From assembly GCF_008065375.1 (NCBI RefSeq), contig NZ_VJYI01000001.1:806001-870000 (forward strand): a stretch of 64,000 bases of DNA, in the 5' to 3' direction. The notes below the pieces were generated by a model. It worked only from the letters and a program-made list of their open reading frames with translations, was not told where the DNA came from and did not search any database. The position numbers were made by a program, and so were the translations under genes. This stretch comes from Nonomuraea sp. SYSU D8015. Its GTDB lineage: Bacteria > Actinomycetota > Actinomycetes > Streptosporangiales > Streptosporangiaceae. Of this stretch, positions 25,280 through 33,951 are shown piece by piece (the first letter of the stretch is position 1; the number at the start of each line of letters is the position of its first letter).

Positions 25280-26895
25280 GCTCGACCACGTTGGGAATGA
25301 TCCTCTTCCTCGCCTTCGTCGCCGCCACCCTGGGGATCACTTTCTGGGCGAGCCGTCAGACCAAGACGGCCGCCGACTACTACGCGGGCGGCCGGTCGTT
25401 CACCGGCGTGCAGAACGGCCTGGCCATCGGCGGCGACTACATGTCGGCCGCCTCGTTCCTCGGCATCGCGGGCATCATCGCGCTGTCCGGCTATGACGGG
25501 TTCCTGTACTCGATCGGGTTCCTGGTGGCCTGGCTGGTCGCGCTGCTGCTGGTGGCCGAGCTGATGCGGAACTCCGGCAAGTTCACCATGGCCGACGTGC
25601 TGGCGTTCCGGATGAGCCCGCGCCCGGTCCGCACCGCGGCCGGCGTGTCCACGATCGTGGTCAGCATCTTCTACCTGCTGGCGCAGATGGTGGGCGCGGG
25701 CGCGCTGGTCGGCCTGCTGCTCGGCATCACCGGTGACGCGGGCAAGGCGTGGACGATCGTCGGCGTGGGCGCGCTGATGATCGTGTACGTGGTGTTCGGC
25801 GGCATGAAGGGCACCACCTGGGTCCAGATCGTCAAGGCCGTGCTGCTGATGGGCGGCGCCGCGCTGGTGACGGTGCTGGTGCTGGGCAAGTTCGGCTTCA
25901 ACCTGTCGGCGCTGCTCGGCCAGGCCGCCGCCACCAGTGGCCCGAAGGCGAACCCCGGCAGCTTCCTCATCCCCGGCCTGAAGTACGGCACCGACGCCCA
26001 GGGACTCGCCGGCAAGATCGACCTCATCAGCTTGGGTCTGGCGCTGGTGCTCGGCACGGCGGGTCTGCCGCACATCCTCATCCGGTTCTACACCGTCCCC
26101 ACCGCCAAGGACGCCCGCAAGTCGGTCCTGTGGGGCATCGGCATCATCGGCAGCTTCTACCTGCTGACCCTGGTCCTCGGCTTCGGCGCGGCGGCCCTGG
26201 TCGGCAAGGACGCGATCGTCGCGGGCGACAAGGCGGGCAACACCGCGGCGCCCATGCTGGCGCAGGCCGTCGGCCAGGAGATCTTCGGCCCGGTCGGCGG
26301 GACGATCCTGCTGGCGCTCATCGGCGCCGTGGCCTTCGCCACGATCCTGGCCGTGGTCGCCGGGCTCACGCTGGCCTCCTCCTCCAGCTTCGCCCATGAC
26401 CTGTACGCGCACGTCTTCAAGCGTGGCACGGCCACCGAGCGTCAGGAGGTCGTGGTGGCCCGCGTCTCCGCCCTGGTCATCGGCGGCCTGTCGATCGGCC
26501 TCGGCATCCTCGCGCAGGGACAGAACGTGGCGTTCCTGGTGGCGCTGGCGTTCGCCGTGGCGGCCTCGGGCAACCTGCCCGCGATCCTCTACAGCCTGTT
26601 CTGGAAGCGGTTCAACACGGCCGGCGCGGTCTCGGCGATCTACGGCGGCCTTGTCTCCGCCCTGGTGCTGGTGATCTTCTCGCCGGTGGTGTCCGGCTCG
26701 GAGACGGCGCTGTTCAAGACGGCCGACTTCGCCTGGTTCCCGCTGAGCAACCCCGGCATCCTGTCGATCCCGATCGGCTTCCTGTGCGGCTGGCTCGGCA
26801 CGGTGCTCAGCAAGGAGTACAACGCCGCCAAGTACGCCGAGATCGAGGTCCGCTCGCTGACCGGCGTGGGTGCGGAGCAGGCCACCCCGCACTGA
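25276..26895 (+). CDS. actP: ActP-like cation/acetate symporter
   Basis: A 539-residue SSS-family membrane protein, about the length of E. coli ActP. Signatures: DYYAGGRSFTGVQNGLAIGGDYMSAASFLG (about 35-64), GTAGLPHILIRFYTVPTAKDARKS (about 258-281) and ALAFAVAASGNLPAI in the C-terminal third. It probably carries out Na+- or H+-coupled uptake of acetate or other short monocarboxylates. It is coupled to the DUF485 gene by a GTGA overlap and sits behind a Crp-type site. It differs clearly from the shorter symporter at 11205, which belongs to a LytS/LytTR operon. Strong hairpins follow at 26911-26937 and 26981-27014. Confidence 0.9.
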   Translation: MSSTTLGMILFLAFVAATLGITFWASRQTKTAADYYAGGRSFTGVQNGLAIGGDYMSAASFLGIAGIIALSGYDGFLYSIGFLVAWLVALLLVAELMRNSGKFTMADVLAFRMSPRPVRTAAGVSTIVVSIFYLLAQMVGAGALVGLLLGITGDAGKAWTIVGVGALMIVYVVFGGMKGTTWVQIVKAVLLMGGAALVTVLVLGKFGFNLSALLGQAAATSGPKANPGSFLIPGLKYGTDAQGLAGKIDLISLGLALVLGTAGLPHILIRFYTVPTAKDARKSVLWGIGIIGSFYLLTLVLGFGAAALVGKDAIVAGDKAGNTAAPMLAQAVGQEIFGPVGGTILLALIGAVAFATILAVVAGLTLASSSSFAHDLYAHVFKRGTATERQEVVVARVSALVIGGLSIGLGILAQGQNVAFLVALAFAVAASGNLPAILYSLFWKRFNTAGAVSAIYGGLVSALVLVIFSPVVSGSETALFKTADFAWFPLSNPGILSIPIGFLCGWLGTVLSKEYNAAKYAEIEVRSLTGVGAEQATPH

Positions 26896-26910
26896 TCCCT
26901 GCCCCCCATC

Positions 26911-26937
26911 GAGGCGCCGCCTGCCCTGAGGCGCCTC
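26911..26937 (+). terminator. Stem-loop after actP-like gene
   Basis: GAGGCGCC and GGCGCCTC form an 8 bp perfect stem with an 11-base loop, 15 bp after the symporter stop. Confidence 0.45.
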
Positions 26938-26980
26938 CCGCCGAAGGCGCCCACTCCCCGCCCGGGCGTCTTCCGCACCG

Positions 26981-27014
26981 AGGGCCCGGCCTCCTCCCCG
27001 CGAGGCCGGGCCCT
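26981..27014 (+). terminator. Strong GC-rich hairpin terminator
   Basis: AGGGCCCGGCCTC and GAGGCCGGGCCCT form a perfect 13 bp stem with an 8-base loop, followed by TCT. It is the most stable simple hairpin seen in the window and probably ends the symporter transcript. Confidence 0.75.
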
Positions 27015-27603
27015 TCTGCGTGCCCCGCCCCCTTCGTCCGGGCACTGGCCGTGACCCCTTCCCGTGCAGGCACCGCACCGGCATCCCGCCGTCCGCCCCG
27101 CCGGGCCGCCCCACCGGGCCGCCCGGTCACCTCGGTCTGTGCCGTCCCTGTCGTCCGGGACCTCCGCCAGCGGGCCGACGGGGGTGCGCAGGTGGCGGTG
27201 CGGACACGGATAGGCATCGCCCCGGGCGGCGGCCTCCTCCGGGGCGGCGAAGTGATGCGGCGCCTCCGCCCCACCCAGGCGAGCAGGTGCGCCGGGCTGG
27301 ACGCGCTCACGTGCCGCCGGGGCGGAGGCGCGCGTCTCGGCCGCATGCGGCTCGTCCCGATGCCCCGTCGTGGCCACGGTGACCTGCTCGTCCCGGGCGG
27401 GTGGTGGCGCGTGTGTCCGTCGTGCCCTCGTCCGGGCGCGGGCCGTGGCTCCCTCCCGTGCCGTCACCGCAAAAGCGCTCGCTTGCGGGCGGGGACATCG
27501 GGGGAGCGAAAAAGCGTGTAGGCAGGGCCTGACTGGGAAGGAGATGCGCGCGTCCCACATCGTTGGCGATCTTAACGACCGCGAAACGCTGTGAAATGAG
27601 TGG
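27015..27603. other. Gene-free spacer before the glycan locus
   Basis: Open frames exist on both strands, but their products are Arg/Ala/Pro/Gly-rich with no domain-like pattern, so I call no gene. A loosely conserved stretch of about 47 bp (around 80 percent) occurs at 27031-27077 and again near 27425-27471. The last 90 bases become less GC-rich and lead into the promoter at 27604. Confidence 0.5.
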
Positions 27604-27633
27604 TTGACGGGATTTCAGCGGTATGGGTACGTT
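27604..27633 (+). promoter_or_regulatory. Promoter of the sugar ABC operon
   Basis: TTGACG (27604-27609), 18 bp spacer, TACGTT (27628-27633). An 18 bp operator starts 7 bases downstream, where transcription would begin. Confidence 0.55.
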
Positions 27634-27639
27634 CTCAGA

Positions 27640-27657
27640 TGTGTGAACGTTGCCACA
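27640..27657. promoter_or_regulatory. LacI-type operator, site 1
   Basis: TGTGTGAACGTTGCCACA: TGTG and CACA ends around a core with central CG. Closely related 18-mers at 37643-37660 and 40613-40630 stand in the same locus. All three share TGTG, then GAACG at the same offset. It probably binds the LacI regulator at 39519. Confidence 0.65.
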
Positions 27658-27730
27658 CTGGCCTGGGCGCCACGTGGCCGTATCGGCATGCCTGATGCTC
27701 CGCTTGATCAGTGTGGAGGCGAAACCCCCA

Positions 27731-29122
27731 ATGAGATCCCCCGTCGTCCGTTGGTCCGTCCTGTCCGTGTCACTCGCTCTGGCGGTCACCTCTTGCGCCA
27801 AGGGCACCGGCGGCGGCGCGGCCCCGGCGCAGTCGCCCGGCCAGTTCAACCCGAGCGCCACGTTCCAGGGCACCATTTCCGTCATGGGCTTCGGTGCGAC
27901 CGACGAGGTCGGCACGACCAGGGTGGAGAAGGCCAAGGCGTCACTCGGCGGCGCGGACGTGAAGCTCATCGAGGGCGACCTCGACATCCAGCAGTTCCTT
28001 TCCTCGGTCGCGGCCGGCGACCCGCCGGACATCATCTACGCCAACCGCGACCAGATCGGGACCTTCGCCTCGCGGGGCGCCATCGTGCCATTAACGGCGT
28101 GCATCCAGGGCGAGCAGATCGACACCTCGATGTACAACAAGAACGCGATCGCCCAGGTGACCTTCGGCAACGAGATCTGGGGCATCCCGGAGTTCAACCA
28201 GGTCCAGATCACGATGGCGAACGCGGACCTGCTCAAGCAGGCCGGCCTGACCATCGCCGACGTCAACGGCTCCAGCTGGGACAAGGTCACCGCCGCGGCC
28301 AAGAAGCTCTACAGCGCGCCCGGCGGCAAGCTCAAGGTGATCGGCTACGACAGCAAGCTGCCGGAGTTCCTGCCGCTGTGGGCCAAGGCCAACGGCGCCG
28401 ACCTGCTGTCGGCCGACGGCAAGACCGCCCAGCTCAACAATCCGGCCGTGGTCAAGGCGCTGGAGTTCGCCGTCGGCATCTACGACGCGCAGGGCGGCTT
28501 CGCCAAGGTCAAGGCCGTGCGCGACTCGGCCGACTTCTTCGGCAAGGGCAACCAGTTCGCCAAGAGCGAGCTGGGCGCCATGCCGATGGAGCAGTGGTAC
28601 GTCAACGTGCTCAACGACGTCTCGCCGAAGGCGCCGCTCGTGTTCGACACCTTCCGCACCCCGCAGGGGCAGCCGCTGGCGTACTCCTCCGGCTCGGCCT
28701 GGGCCATCCCCAAGGGTTCCAAGAACGCCGCGGCCGCCTGCCGCTTCGCCAAGACCATGACGCTCGTCGACTCCTGGAAGGCCGCCGCCCAGGCCCGCCT
28801 CGACAAGCGCAACCAGGAGAAGAAGCCGTTCACCGGCATCCTCACCGGCAACGTCAAGGCCGACGAGGAGGTCAGGAAGATGCTCACCTCCGGCGGCGAG
28901 CCGTGGGACTCCGGCGTCAAGGCCTTCTACGAGGCCAACGACCACACCTTCAGCCTGCCGGCCAACCCGGCCGACGCGGAGTTCAAGAAGGCGTGGCAGG
29001 ACGCGGTCAACCGGGTGCTCAACGGCCAGGAGGACCCGCAGGCCGCGCTCGACAAGGCGCAGCAGGACGCGCAGGCGGCGCTCGACAAGGCGTGGGCCGG
29101 CTGGACGAAGCGTACGAACTGA
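27731..29122 (+). CDS. Extracellular sugar-binding lipoprotein of the glycan locus
   Basis: A 463-residue solute-binding protein. The start MRSPVVRW at 27731 precedes a lipoprotein signal with lipobox AVTSC (Cys at about 21); upstream in-frame codons are rejected because they would lie at or before the predicted transcript start and break the signal. The segment LSSVAAGDPPDIIYANRDQIG and the Trp-containing WAIPKGSKNAAAACRFAKTM are family 1 features. The C-terminus is a Gln/Ala/Asp-rich helical repeat (DPQAALDKAQQDAQAALDKA). It would feed an oligosaccharide to the permeases directly downstream. It is the first gene of an operon that runs at least to 35462. Confidence 0.92.
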   Translation: MRSPVVRWSVLSVSLALAVTSCAKGTGGGAAPAQSPGQFNPSATFQGTISVMGFGATDEVGTTRVEKAKASLGGADVKLIEGDLDIQQFLSSVAAGDPPDIIYANRDQIGTFASRGAIVPLTACIQGEQIDTSMYNKNAIAQVTFGNEIWGIPEFNQVQITMANADLLKQAGLTIADVNGSSWDKVTAAAKKLYSAPGGKLKVIGYDSKLPEFLPLWAKANGADLLSADGKTAQLNNPAVVKALEFAVGIYDAQGGFAKVKAVRDSADFFGKGNQFAKSELGAMPMEQWYVNVLNDVSPKAPLVFDTFRTPQGQPLAYSSGSAWAIPKGSKNAAAACRFAKTMTLVDSWKAAAQARLDKRNQEKKPFTGILTGNVKADEEVRKMLTSGGEPWDSGVKAFYEANDHTFSLPANPADAEFKKAWQDAVNRVLNGQEDPQAALDKAQQDAQAALDKAWAGWTKRTN

Positions 29123-29123
29123 C

Positions 29124-30056
29124 ATGGCCAGGTCTCATGCCAAGGCGCCGCGATGGCGGTCCATGCGGTGGATCGAGACCCGGGCGGCGCTGCTGTTCAT
29201 CAGCCCGTGGCTGATCGGGTTCATGATCTTCACCGCCTGGCCCGTCATCAACAGCGCCTACCTCTCACTGACCGACTACGACGTCATCAACGACCCGAAC
29301 TTCATCGGTTTCGACAACTACGTCACGCTCTTCGAGGACCCCAAGGTCGGGCTGGCGCTCAGGAACACGTTCATCTTCATGATCATGTCGGTGCCGACCC
29401 AGCTCGTCGTCTCCCTGGGGCTGGCGCTGCTGCTCAACAGCGCCACCAGGGCGACCGGCTTCTTCCGCACCGCGTTCTTCCTGCCGAAGATGACGCCGCC
29501 CGTCGCGGTCGGCATCCTGCTGCTGATGCTGTTCAACGGCCAGAACGGCCTGATCAACAGCTTCCTCGGGGTCTTCGGCATCGAGGGCCCCGCCTGGACC
29601 ACCGACCCCGACTGGGTCAAGCCCGGCCTGGTGCTGATGAGCCTGTGGACGGTCGGGTCCTCGGTGGTCATCATCCTGGCCGCGCTGCGCGGCGTCCCCC
29701 AGGAGCTGTACGACTCCGCGCTGGTCGACGGCGCCGGCTGGTGGCGGCGCACGCTGCGCATCACCGTGCCGATGATCAGCCCGACGCTGTTCTTCCTGTT
29801 CATCGTGGACAGCATCAACGCGCTGCAGTCGTTCACCGAGGCGTACACCGCGTTCTTCGGCTCCGGCAACACCACCTACAGCAACGACGCCGCGCTGTTC
29901 TACGCCATCTACCTGTTCCAGCAGGCCTTCGAGTTCCTGCACATGGGGTACGCCTCCGCGCTGGCCTGGCTGCTGTTCATCGTGATCATGGCGATCACCG
30001 CCGTGCAGATCCTGGTGACCAGGCGCTTCGTCCACTACGAAGGGGGACAGCCGTGA
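29124..30056 (+). CDS. Carbohydrate ABC transporter permease (MalF/UgpA type)
   Basis: A 310-residue permease that starts one base after the binding-protein stop. Six hydrophobic spans begin at about residue 19 (ALLFISPWLIGFMIFTAWPV). The EAA loop is YDSALVDGAGWWRRTLRITVP. The segment FFLPKMTPPVAVGILLLMLF is characteristic of this branch. It pairs with the MalG-type permease that follows with a 4 bp overlap. No ATPase gene is present in the locus. Confidence 0.93.
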   Translation: MARSHAKAPRWRSMRWIETRAALLFISPWLIGFMIFTAWPVINSAYLSLTDYDVINDPNFIGFDNYVTLFEDPKVGLALRNTFIFMIMSVPTQLVVSLGLALLLNSATRATGFFRTAFFLPKMTPPVAVGILLLMLFNGQNGLINSFLGVFGIEGPAWTTDPDWVKPGLVLMSLWTVGSSVVIILAALRGVPQELYDSALVDGAGWWRRTLRITVPMISPTLFFLFIVDSINALQSFTEAYTAFFGSGNTTYSNDAALFYAIYLFQQAFEFLHMGYASALAWLLFIVIMAITAVQILVTRRFVHYEGGQP

Positions 30057-30883
30057 GACGGCGGATCAGGCTGATCCTGACGTGGACCGCGCTGAGCGCG
30101 TTCGCCGCCGCGTTCATCTACCCGTTCGTCTGGCTGATCAGCGCGTCGTTCAAGCCGCGCAGCGAGGTGTTCGACCACCGGATCCTGCCCGAGACCTTCA
30201 CCTTCGACAACTACATCAAGGTGTGGCAGGAAGCGCCGATGGCGCTGTGGATGTTCAACACGCTGCTGGTGACCGTGCTGGCCGCGGTGGCCGTGACGAT
30301 CACCAGCGCTATGGTGGCGTGGGGCTTCGCCTACTTCCGCTTCCCGGGCAGAGGGTTCCTGTTCGGCGTGGTGCTGGCCACCATGATGCTGCCGGGCGCG
30401 GTCACCATGGTCCCGGTGTTCCTCATCTGGAACTCGCTCGGCATGGTCGGCACGCTGACGCCCCTGTGGGCTCAGAACCTGTTCGGCAGCGCCTTCTACA
30501 TCTTCATGCTGCGGCAGTTCTTCCTCGGCCTGCCGCGCGAGCCGTTCGAGGCGGCCAAGATCGACGGCGCGAACAACTGGAAGATCTTCACGCGCATCGC
30601 GCTGCCGCTGTGCAAGCCGGCGGTCGTGGTGACGCTGCTGTTCGAGTTCCAGGTGGCCTGGACCGACCTGCTGCGGCCGCTCATCTACCTGCGCGACTCC
30701 TCCACCTTCACGGTGCCGCGCGGGCTGAAGGCGCTGCTCGACCAGTTCGGCTTCGGCGGCGAGTGGCATTGGGAGATCGTCATGACGGCCAGCGTGATCG
30801 CCACGGTCCCGATGATCATCGTGTTCTTCCTCGGCCAGAAGCACTTCGTCAAAGGCATCGCGACGACAGGCAGTAAGGGATGA
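30053..30883 (+). CDS. Carbohydrate ABC transporter permease (MalG type)
   Basis: A 276-residue permease that starts at GTG 30053 within the stop of the previous gene, with AGGGGG 7 bases upstream. Six membrane spans; EAA loop FEAAKIDGANNWKIFTRIALP; ending QKHFVKGIATTGSKG, a common variant of the MalG-family end. Its stop overlaps the ATG of the GH1 gene, so transporter and glycosidase are translationally linked. This suggests that the imported oligosaccharide is the substrate of the cytoplasmic GH1 enzyme. Confidence 0.93.
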   Translation: MRRRIRLILTWTALSAFAAAFIYPFVWLISASFKPRSEVFDHRILPETFTFDNYIKVWQEAPMALWMFNTLLVTVLAAVAVTITSAMVAWGFAYFRFPGRGFLFGVVLATMMLPGAVTMVPVFLIWNSLGMVGTLTPLWAQNLFGSAFYIFMLRQFFLGLPREPFEAAKIDGANNWKIFTRIALPLCKPAVVVTLLFEFQVAWTDLLRPLIYLRDSSTFTVPRGLKALLDQFGFGGEWHWEIVMTASVIATVPMIIVFFLGQKHFVKGIATTGSKG

Positions 30884-32238
30884 CATTTCCGGACGGTTTC
30901 CTCTGGGGCGCAGGCACGTCCGCGTACCAGATCGAGGGGCACCACGGCCGCGGCGAGTCGGTGTGGGACGTGTTCTGCCGGCGCCCCGGCGCGATCGAGG
31001 GCGGCGGCGACGGCTCCCGGGCCTGCGACTCCTACCTGCGCTGGCGCGAGGACATCGACCTGATCAAGGAGCTGGGGCTGCGGGCCTACCGCTTCTCGAC
31101 CGGCTGGTCGCGGGTCATGCCGGACGGCACGCGTGCCGAGCCGAAGGCGCTCGACCACTACGAGCGCTTCGTCGACGCGCTGCTGGAGGCCGGGGTCGAG
31201 CCGGTGCTCACGCTCAACCACTGGGACATGCCGGCGGCGCTGACCTGGGCGCGGCGCTCGACCGTGAGTGCTTTCGCCGCGTACGCCGAGGCGGTCGCCG
31301 GCCGGCTGGCCGACCGCGTCACCTGGTGGATCACCCAGAACGAGCCCTGGATCATCGCGTTGCTCGGCTACCAGCTGGGCCTGCACGCCCCCGGCGTCGC
31401 CGACCTGGGCACGGCCGTCAAGGCCGGGCACCACGTGCTGCTCGGCCACGGCGCGGCCGCCGACGTGCTGCACGCGTACCCCGGCGCGAAGGCGGCCTGC
31501 GCGCTCAGCCTCTTCCCCTGCGACCCGGCCACCGACAGCGAGGCGGACTGGGCGGCGGCCGCCGGCTCCGACGGCTACGTCAACCGCTGGTACCTCGACC
31601 CGCTGCTCGGCGCCGGCTACCCCGACGACATGCGCGAGCACTGGGAGCGGGCGCTCGGTCGGCGAAATGGTGAGGGCCTCGACTTCGTCCGGGACGGCGA
31701 CGAGGCCGCCATCGGCGGCCGCAGCGACTTCCTGGGCATCAACTACTACACCAGGCGCGTCATGGCGGCCGCGCCGCCCAACCCGTTCCCCTGGCGGGTG
31801 GTCGGCCCCAGCGGCGACGTGGCCAGGACCGACGAGGGCTGGGAGATCAACCCGGGCGCGCTGCGCGACCTGCTCATCGGGCTGAGCCGCCGCTTCCCCG
31901 GCACGCCGCTGATGATCACCGAGAACGGCGGCGTCTTCGGCGACACCCCCACCCACGACGGCCTGGTCCACGACAACCGCAGGATCGCGTTCCTGCGCGA
32001 CCACGTCGAAGCCGTCCGCGCGGCCCTCGCGGCCGGCGCCGACGTGCGCGGCTACCTCCACTGGTCGCTCATGGACAACTTCGAGTGGGCGCTGGGCTAC
32101 CGGCCCAGGTTCGGGCTCGTCCACGTCGACTACGCGACCGGCGTACGGACCATCAAGGATTCCGGGCGATACTACGCCCAGCTCATCGCAGGGGGCGGCA
32201 CGGTCCCCGACCTGCCCAGGATCGAGGCATTCGGCTAA
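30880..32238 (+). CDS. GH1 beta-glycosidase
   Basis: A 452-residue cytoplasmic enzyme of the usual GH1 length, with no signal peptide. N-terminal signature FPDGFLWGAGTSAYQIEG; acid/base Glu in TQNEPW (about residue 153); nucleophile Glu in MITENGG (about 348); substrate-site Trp in WSLMDNFEWALGY. GH1 enzymes are retaining beta-glucosidases, galactosidases, mannosidases or fucosidases. In this locus a beta-mannosidase or beta-glucosidase role on an imported glycan fragment is reasonable but not proven. It starts at the stop of the permease gene (ATGA). Confidence 0.93.
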   Translation: MTFPDGFLWGAGTSAYQIEGHHGRGESVWDVFCRRPGAIEGGGDGSRACDSYLRWREDIDLIKELGLRAYRFSTGWSRVMPDGTRAEPKALDHYERFVDALLEAGVEPVLTLNHWDMPAALTWARRSTVSAFAAYAEAVAGRLADRVTWWITQNEPWIIALLGYQLGLHAPGVADLGTAVKAGHHVLLGHGAAADVLHAYPGAKAACALSLFPCDPATDSEADWAAAAGSDGYVNRWYLDPLLGAGYPDDMREHWERALGRRNGEGLDFVRDGDEAAIGGRSDFLGINYYTRRVMAAAPPNPFPWRVVGPSGDVARTDEGWEINPGALRDLLIGLSRRFPGTPLMITENGGVFGDTPTHDGLVHDNRRIAFLRDHVEAVRAALAAGADVRGYLHWSLMDNFEWALGYRPRFGLVHVDYATGVRTIKDSGRYYAQLIAGGGTVPDLPRIEAFG

Positions 32239-32241
32239 GAC

Positions 32242-33951
32242 ATGCACATCACCACCACCGACCAGGCCTACTTCCTGGACAGCGGTCACTACCGCCTGAC
32301 CGTCTCCCGCACCGATCCCAGCGCCGAACTGGAGGGCTGGACGACGCTCAGCCTCCTCGCCTCGGTCAGCACCATGGGCGGGCGGGACGAGACGTACGAG
32401 ACCCTCCCGCCCGTGCTCGTCGAACGCGGCAATGTGGCGATCATCGACTTCCCCCAGCGGACCACCCAGTGGGAGGCCAAGACGGTCCGGCTGACCTGCA
32501 CCCCCGAGACGATCGCGCTGGAGGTGCGGGTCGAGGGTGACGGCGTGCTCAGCGACGTGACGCTGCTCGGCGGGCGGGCCGTGCTCAACTCCCGCGCGGC
32601 CGGCACGTTCCGCACGGGGCTGCACGCCCGGGGCGTCTTCAACCCCACCCCCACGCACCCCGTACAGGTCGTGCGGCCGGCGTCCACGCCGCTCGCGCTC
32701 ACCGTGATCGGCGACGCCTCGCCGGGGCGCCTGCACGCGGTCTTCTCGCCGCCGCCGCTGGTGCTGGCCTTCACCAAGGAGGAGCCGGAGGGCGCCACCC
32801 AGATCCCCGCCGGGCCGTGGCTCGGCGCCTCGGTCCGCGCAGGGATCACCGACCTGACCTTCACCGAGCTCGCGTACGAGCCGCTGGACGGCGGGACGCT
32901 GCTGCGCTTCGACTACGAGGGCCACACGGTGGTACGCGGCTCGTGGGCCTCGCCCGCCGTCGTCTTCCGCGCCGCCTCCTCCCCCTGGGAGGCGATCGCG
33001 CACCACCGCGACGACCTGGTCGAGCACGGTCTGGCGCCGGCCGGGCCGGTCAGCGAGCGGCACGCCTGGTGGAGCGAGCCGATCTTCTGCGGCTGGGGCG
33101 CCCAGTGCGCCCGGGCCGACGGGCGGTCGCCGGTGGAGCTGTCCCGGCAGGACCTCTACGACGAGTGGCTGTCCCGGCTCGAGGAGCACGGGCTCGTGCC
33201 GGGGACCGTCGTCATCGACGACCGCTGGCAGCTCACCTACGGCGACCCGCGACCCGACCCGGCCAAGTGGCCCGCGCTGCGCGAGTGGATCGCGGCCAGG
33301 CACGCGCGCGGGCAGCGCGTGCTGCTGTGGTGGCGGGCCTGGTCGCCGGATGGGCTGCCCGCCGAGGAGTGCGTGCTCGACGCGGGCGGCCGCGCCGTCG
33401 CCGCCGACCCGTCGAACCCGGCCTACCGCCTGCGCGTCCAGGAGATCATGGAACGGCTGCTCGGCGACCTCGACGCCGACGGATTCAAGATCGACTTCAC
33501 GCAGTGGTTCCCCAGCGGGTCGCACCTGAAGTCGTACGGCTCCACCTGGGGGCTCGCGCTCCTGCACGAGCTGCTGGCCACCCTGTACGAGGCCGCCAAG
33601 CGCGTCAAACCCGGTGCCCTGATGGTCACCCACACCCCGCACCCCGCCTTCGGCGACGTGAGCGACATGATCAGGCTCAACGACGTGCTCGAACGCGACC
33701 TCCACGACAACCCCGTCCCCGCCGTCGACCAGCTCCGCTTCCGCCACGCGGTCGCCGCCCACGCCATGCCGGGGCACCTCATCGACACCGACCAGTGGCC
33801 GATGCCGAGCCGGGCCGACTGGCTGGCCTACGCCCAGGCGCAGCCCGCGCTCGGCGTGCCCGCGTTGTACTACGTCGAGTCCATCGACAACTCCCTCGAG
33901 GAGATCACCGGCGACGACCTCCGGCTCGTCGCCCAGTGGTGGCGCCGGTGA
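32242..33951 (+). CDS. GH36-like TIM-barrel glycosidase
   Basis: A 569-residue cytoplasmic protein that starts 3 bases after the GH1 stop. The N-terminal half (to about 260) is beta-sandwich-like; the C-terminal half is a TIM barrel with VIDDRW (about 328), LLWWRAWSPDGLP and DADGFKIDFTQWFP (about 411-424). The KxD element is the nucleophile motif of clan GH-D/GH31-type alpha-glycosidases, and the overall plan fits GH36-type alpha-galactosidases. The protein is shorter than typical GH36 (about 700) and lacks an obvious C-terminal sheet domain. Alpha-galactosidase or alpha-N-acetylgalactosaminidase activity is possible. The stop overlaps the FAD-protein start. Confidence 0.75.
   Translation: MHITTTDQAYFLDSGHYRLTVSRTDPSAELEGWTTLSLLASVSTMGGRDETYETLPPVLVERGNVAIIDFPQRTTQWEAKTVRLTCTPETIALEVRVEGDGVLSDVTLLGGRAVLNSRAAGTFRTGLHARGVFNPTPTHPVQVVRPASTPLALTVIGDASPGRLHAVFSPPPLVLAFTKEEPEGATQIPAGPWLGASVRAGITDLTFTELAYEPLDGGTLLRFDYEGHTVVRGSWASPAVVFRAASSPWEAIAHHRDDLVEHGLAPAGPVSERHAWWSEPIFCGWGAQCARADGRSPVELSRQDLYDEWLSRLEEHGLVPGTVVIDDRWQLTYGDPRPDPAKWPALREWIAARHARGQRVLLWWRAWSPDGLPAEECVLDAGGRAVAADPSNPAYRLRVQEIMERLLGDLDADGFKIDFTQWFPSGSHLKSYGSTWGLALLHELLATLYEAAKRVKPGALMVTHTPHPAFGDVSDMIRLNDVLERDLHDNPVPAVDQLRFRHAVAAHAMPGHLIDTDQWPMPSRADWLAYAQAQPALGVPALYYVESIDNSLEEITGDDLRLVAQWWRR

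Noticed and set aside
27031..27471. Degenerate 47 bp direct repeat in the gene-free spacer
   Set aside because: Only about 80 percent identity in very GC-rich sequence; no flanking structure or mobile-element feature supports it.
26640..27560. Long open frames on both strands between the symporter and the sugar-binding protein
   Set aside because: Composition is Arg/Ala/Pro/Gly-rich with no domain pattern or ribosome site; typical of spurious frames in high-GC DNA.
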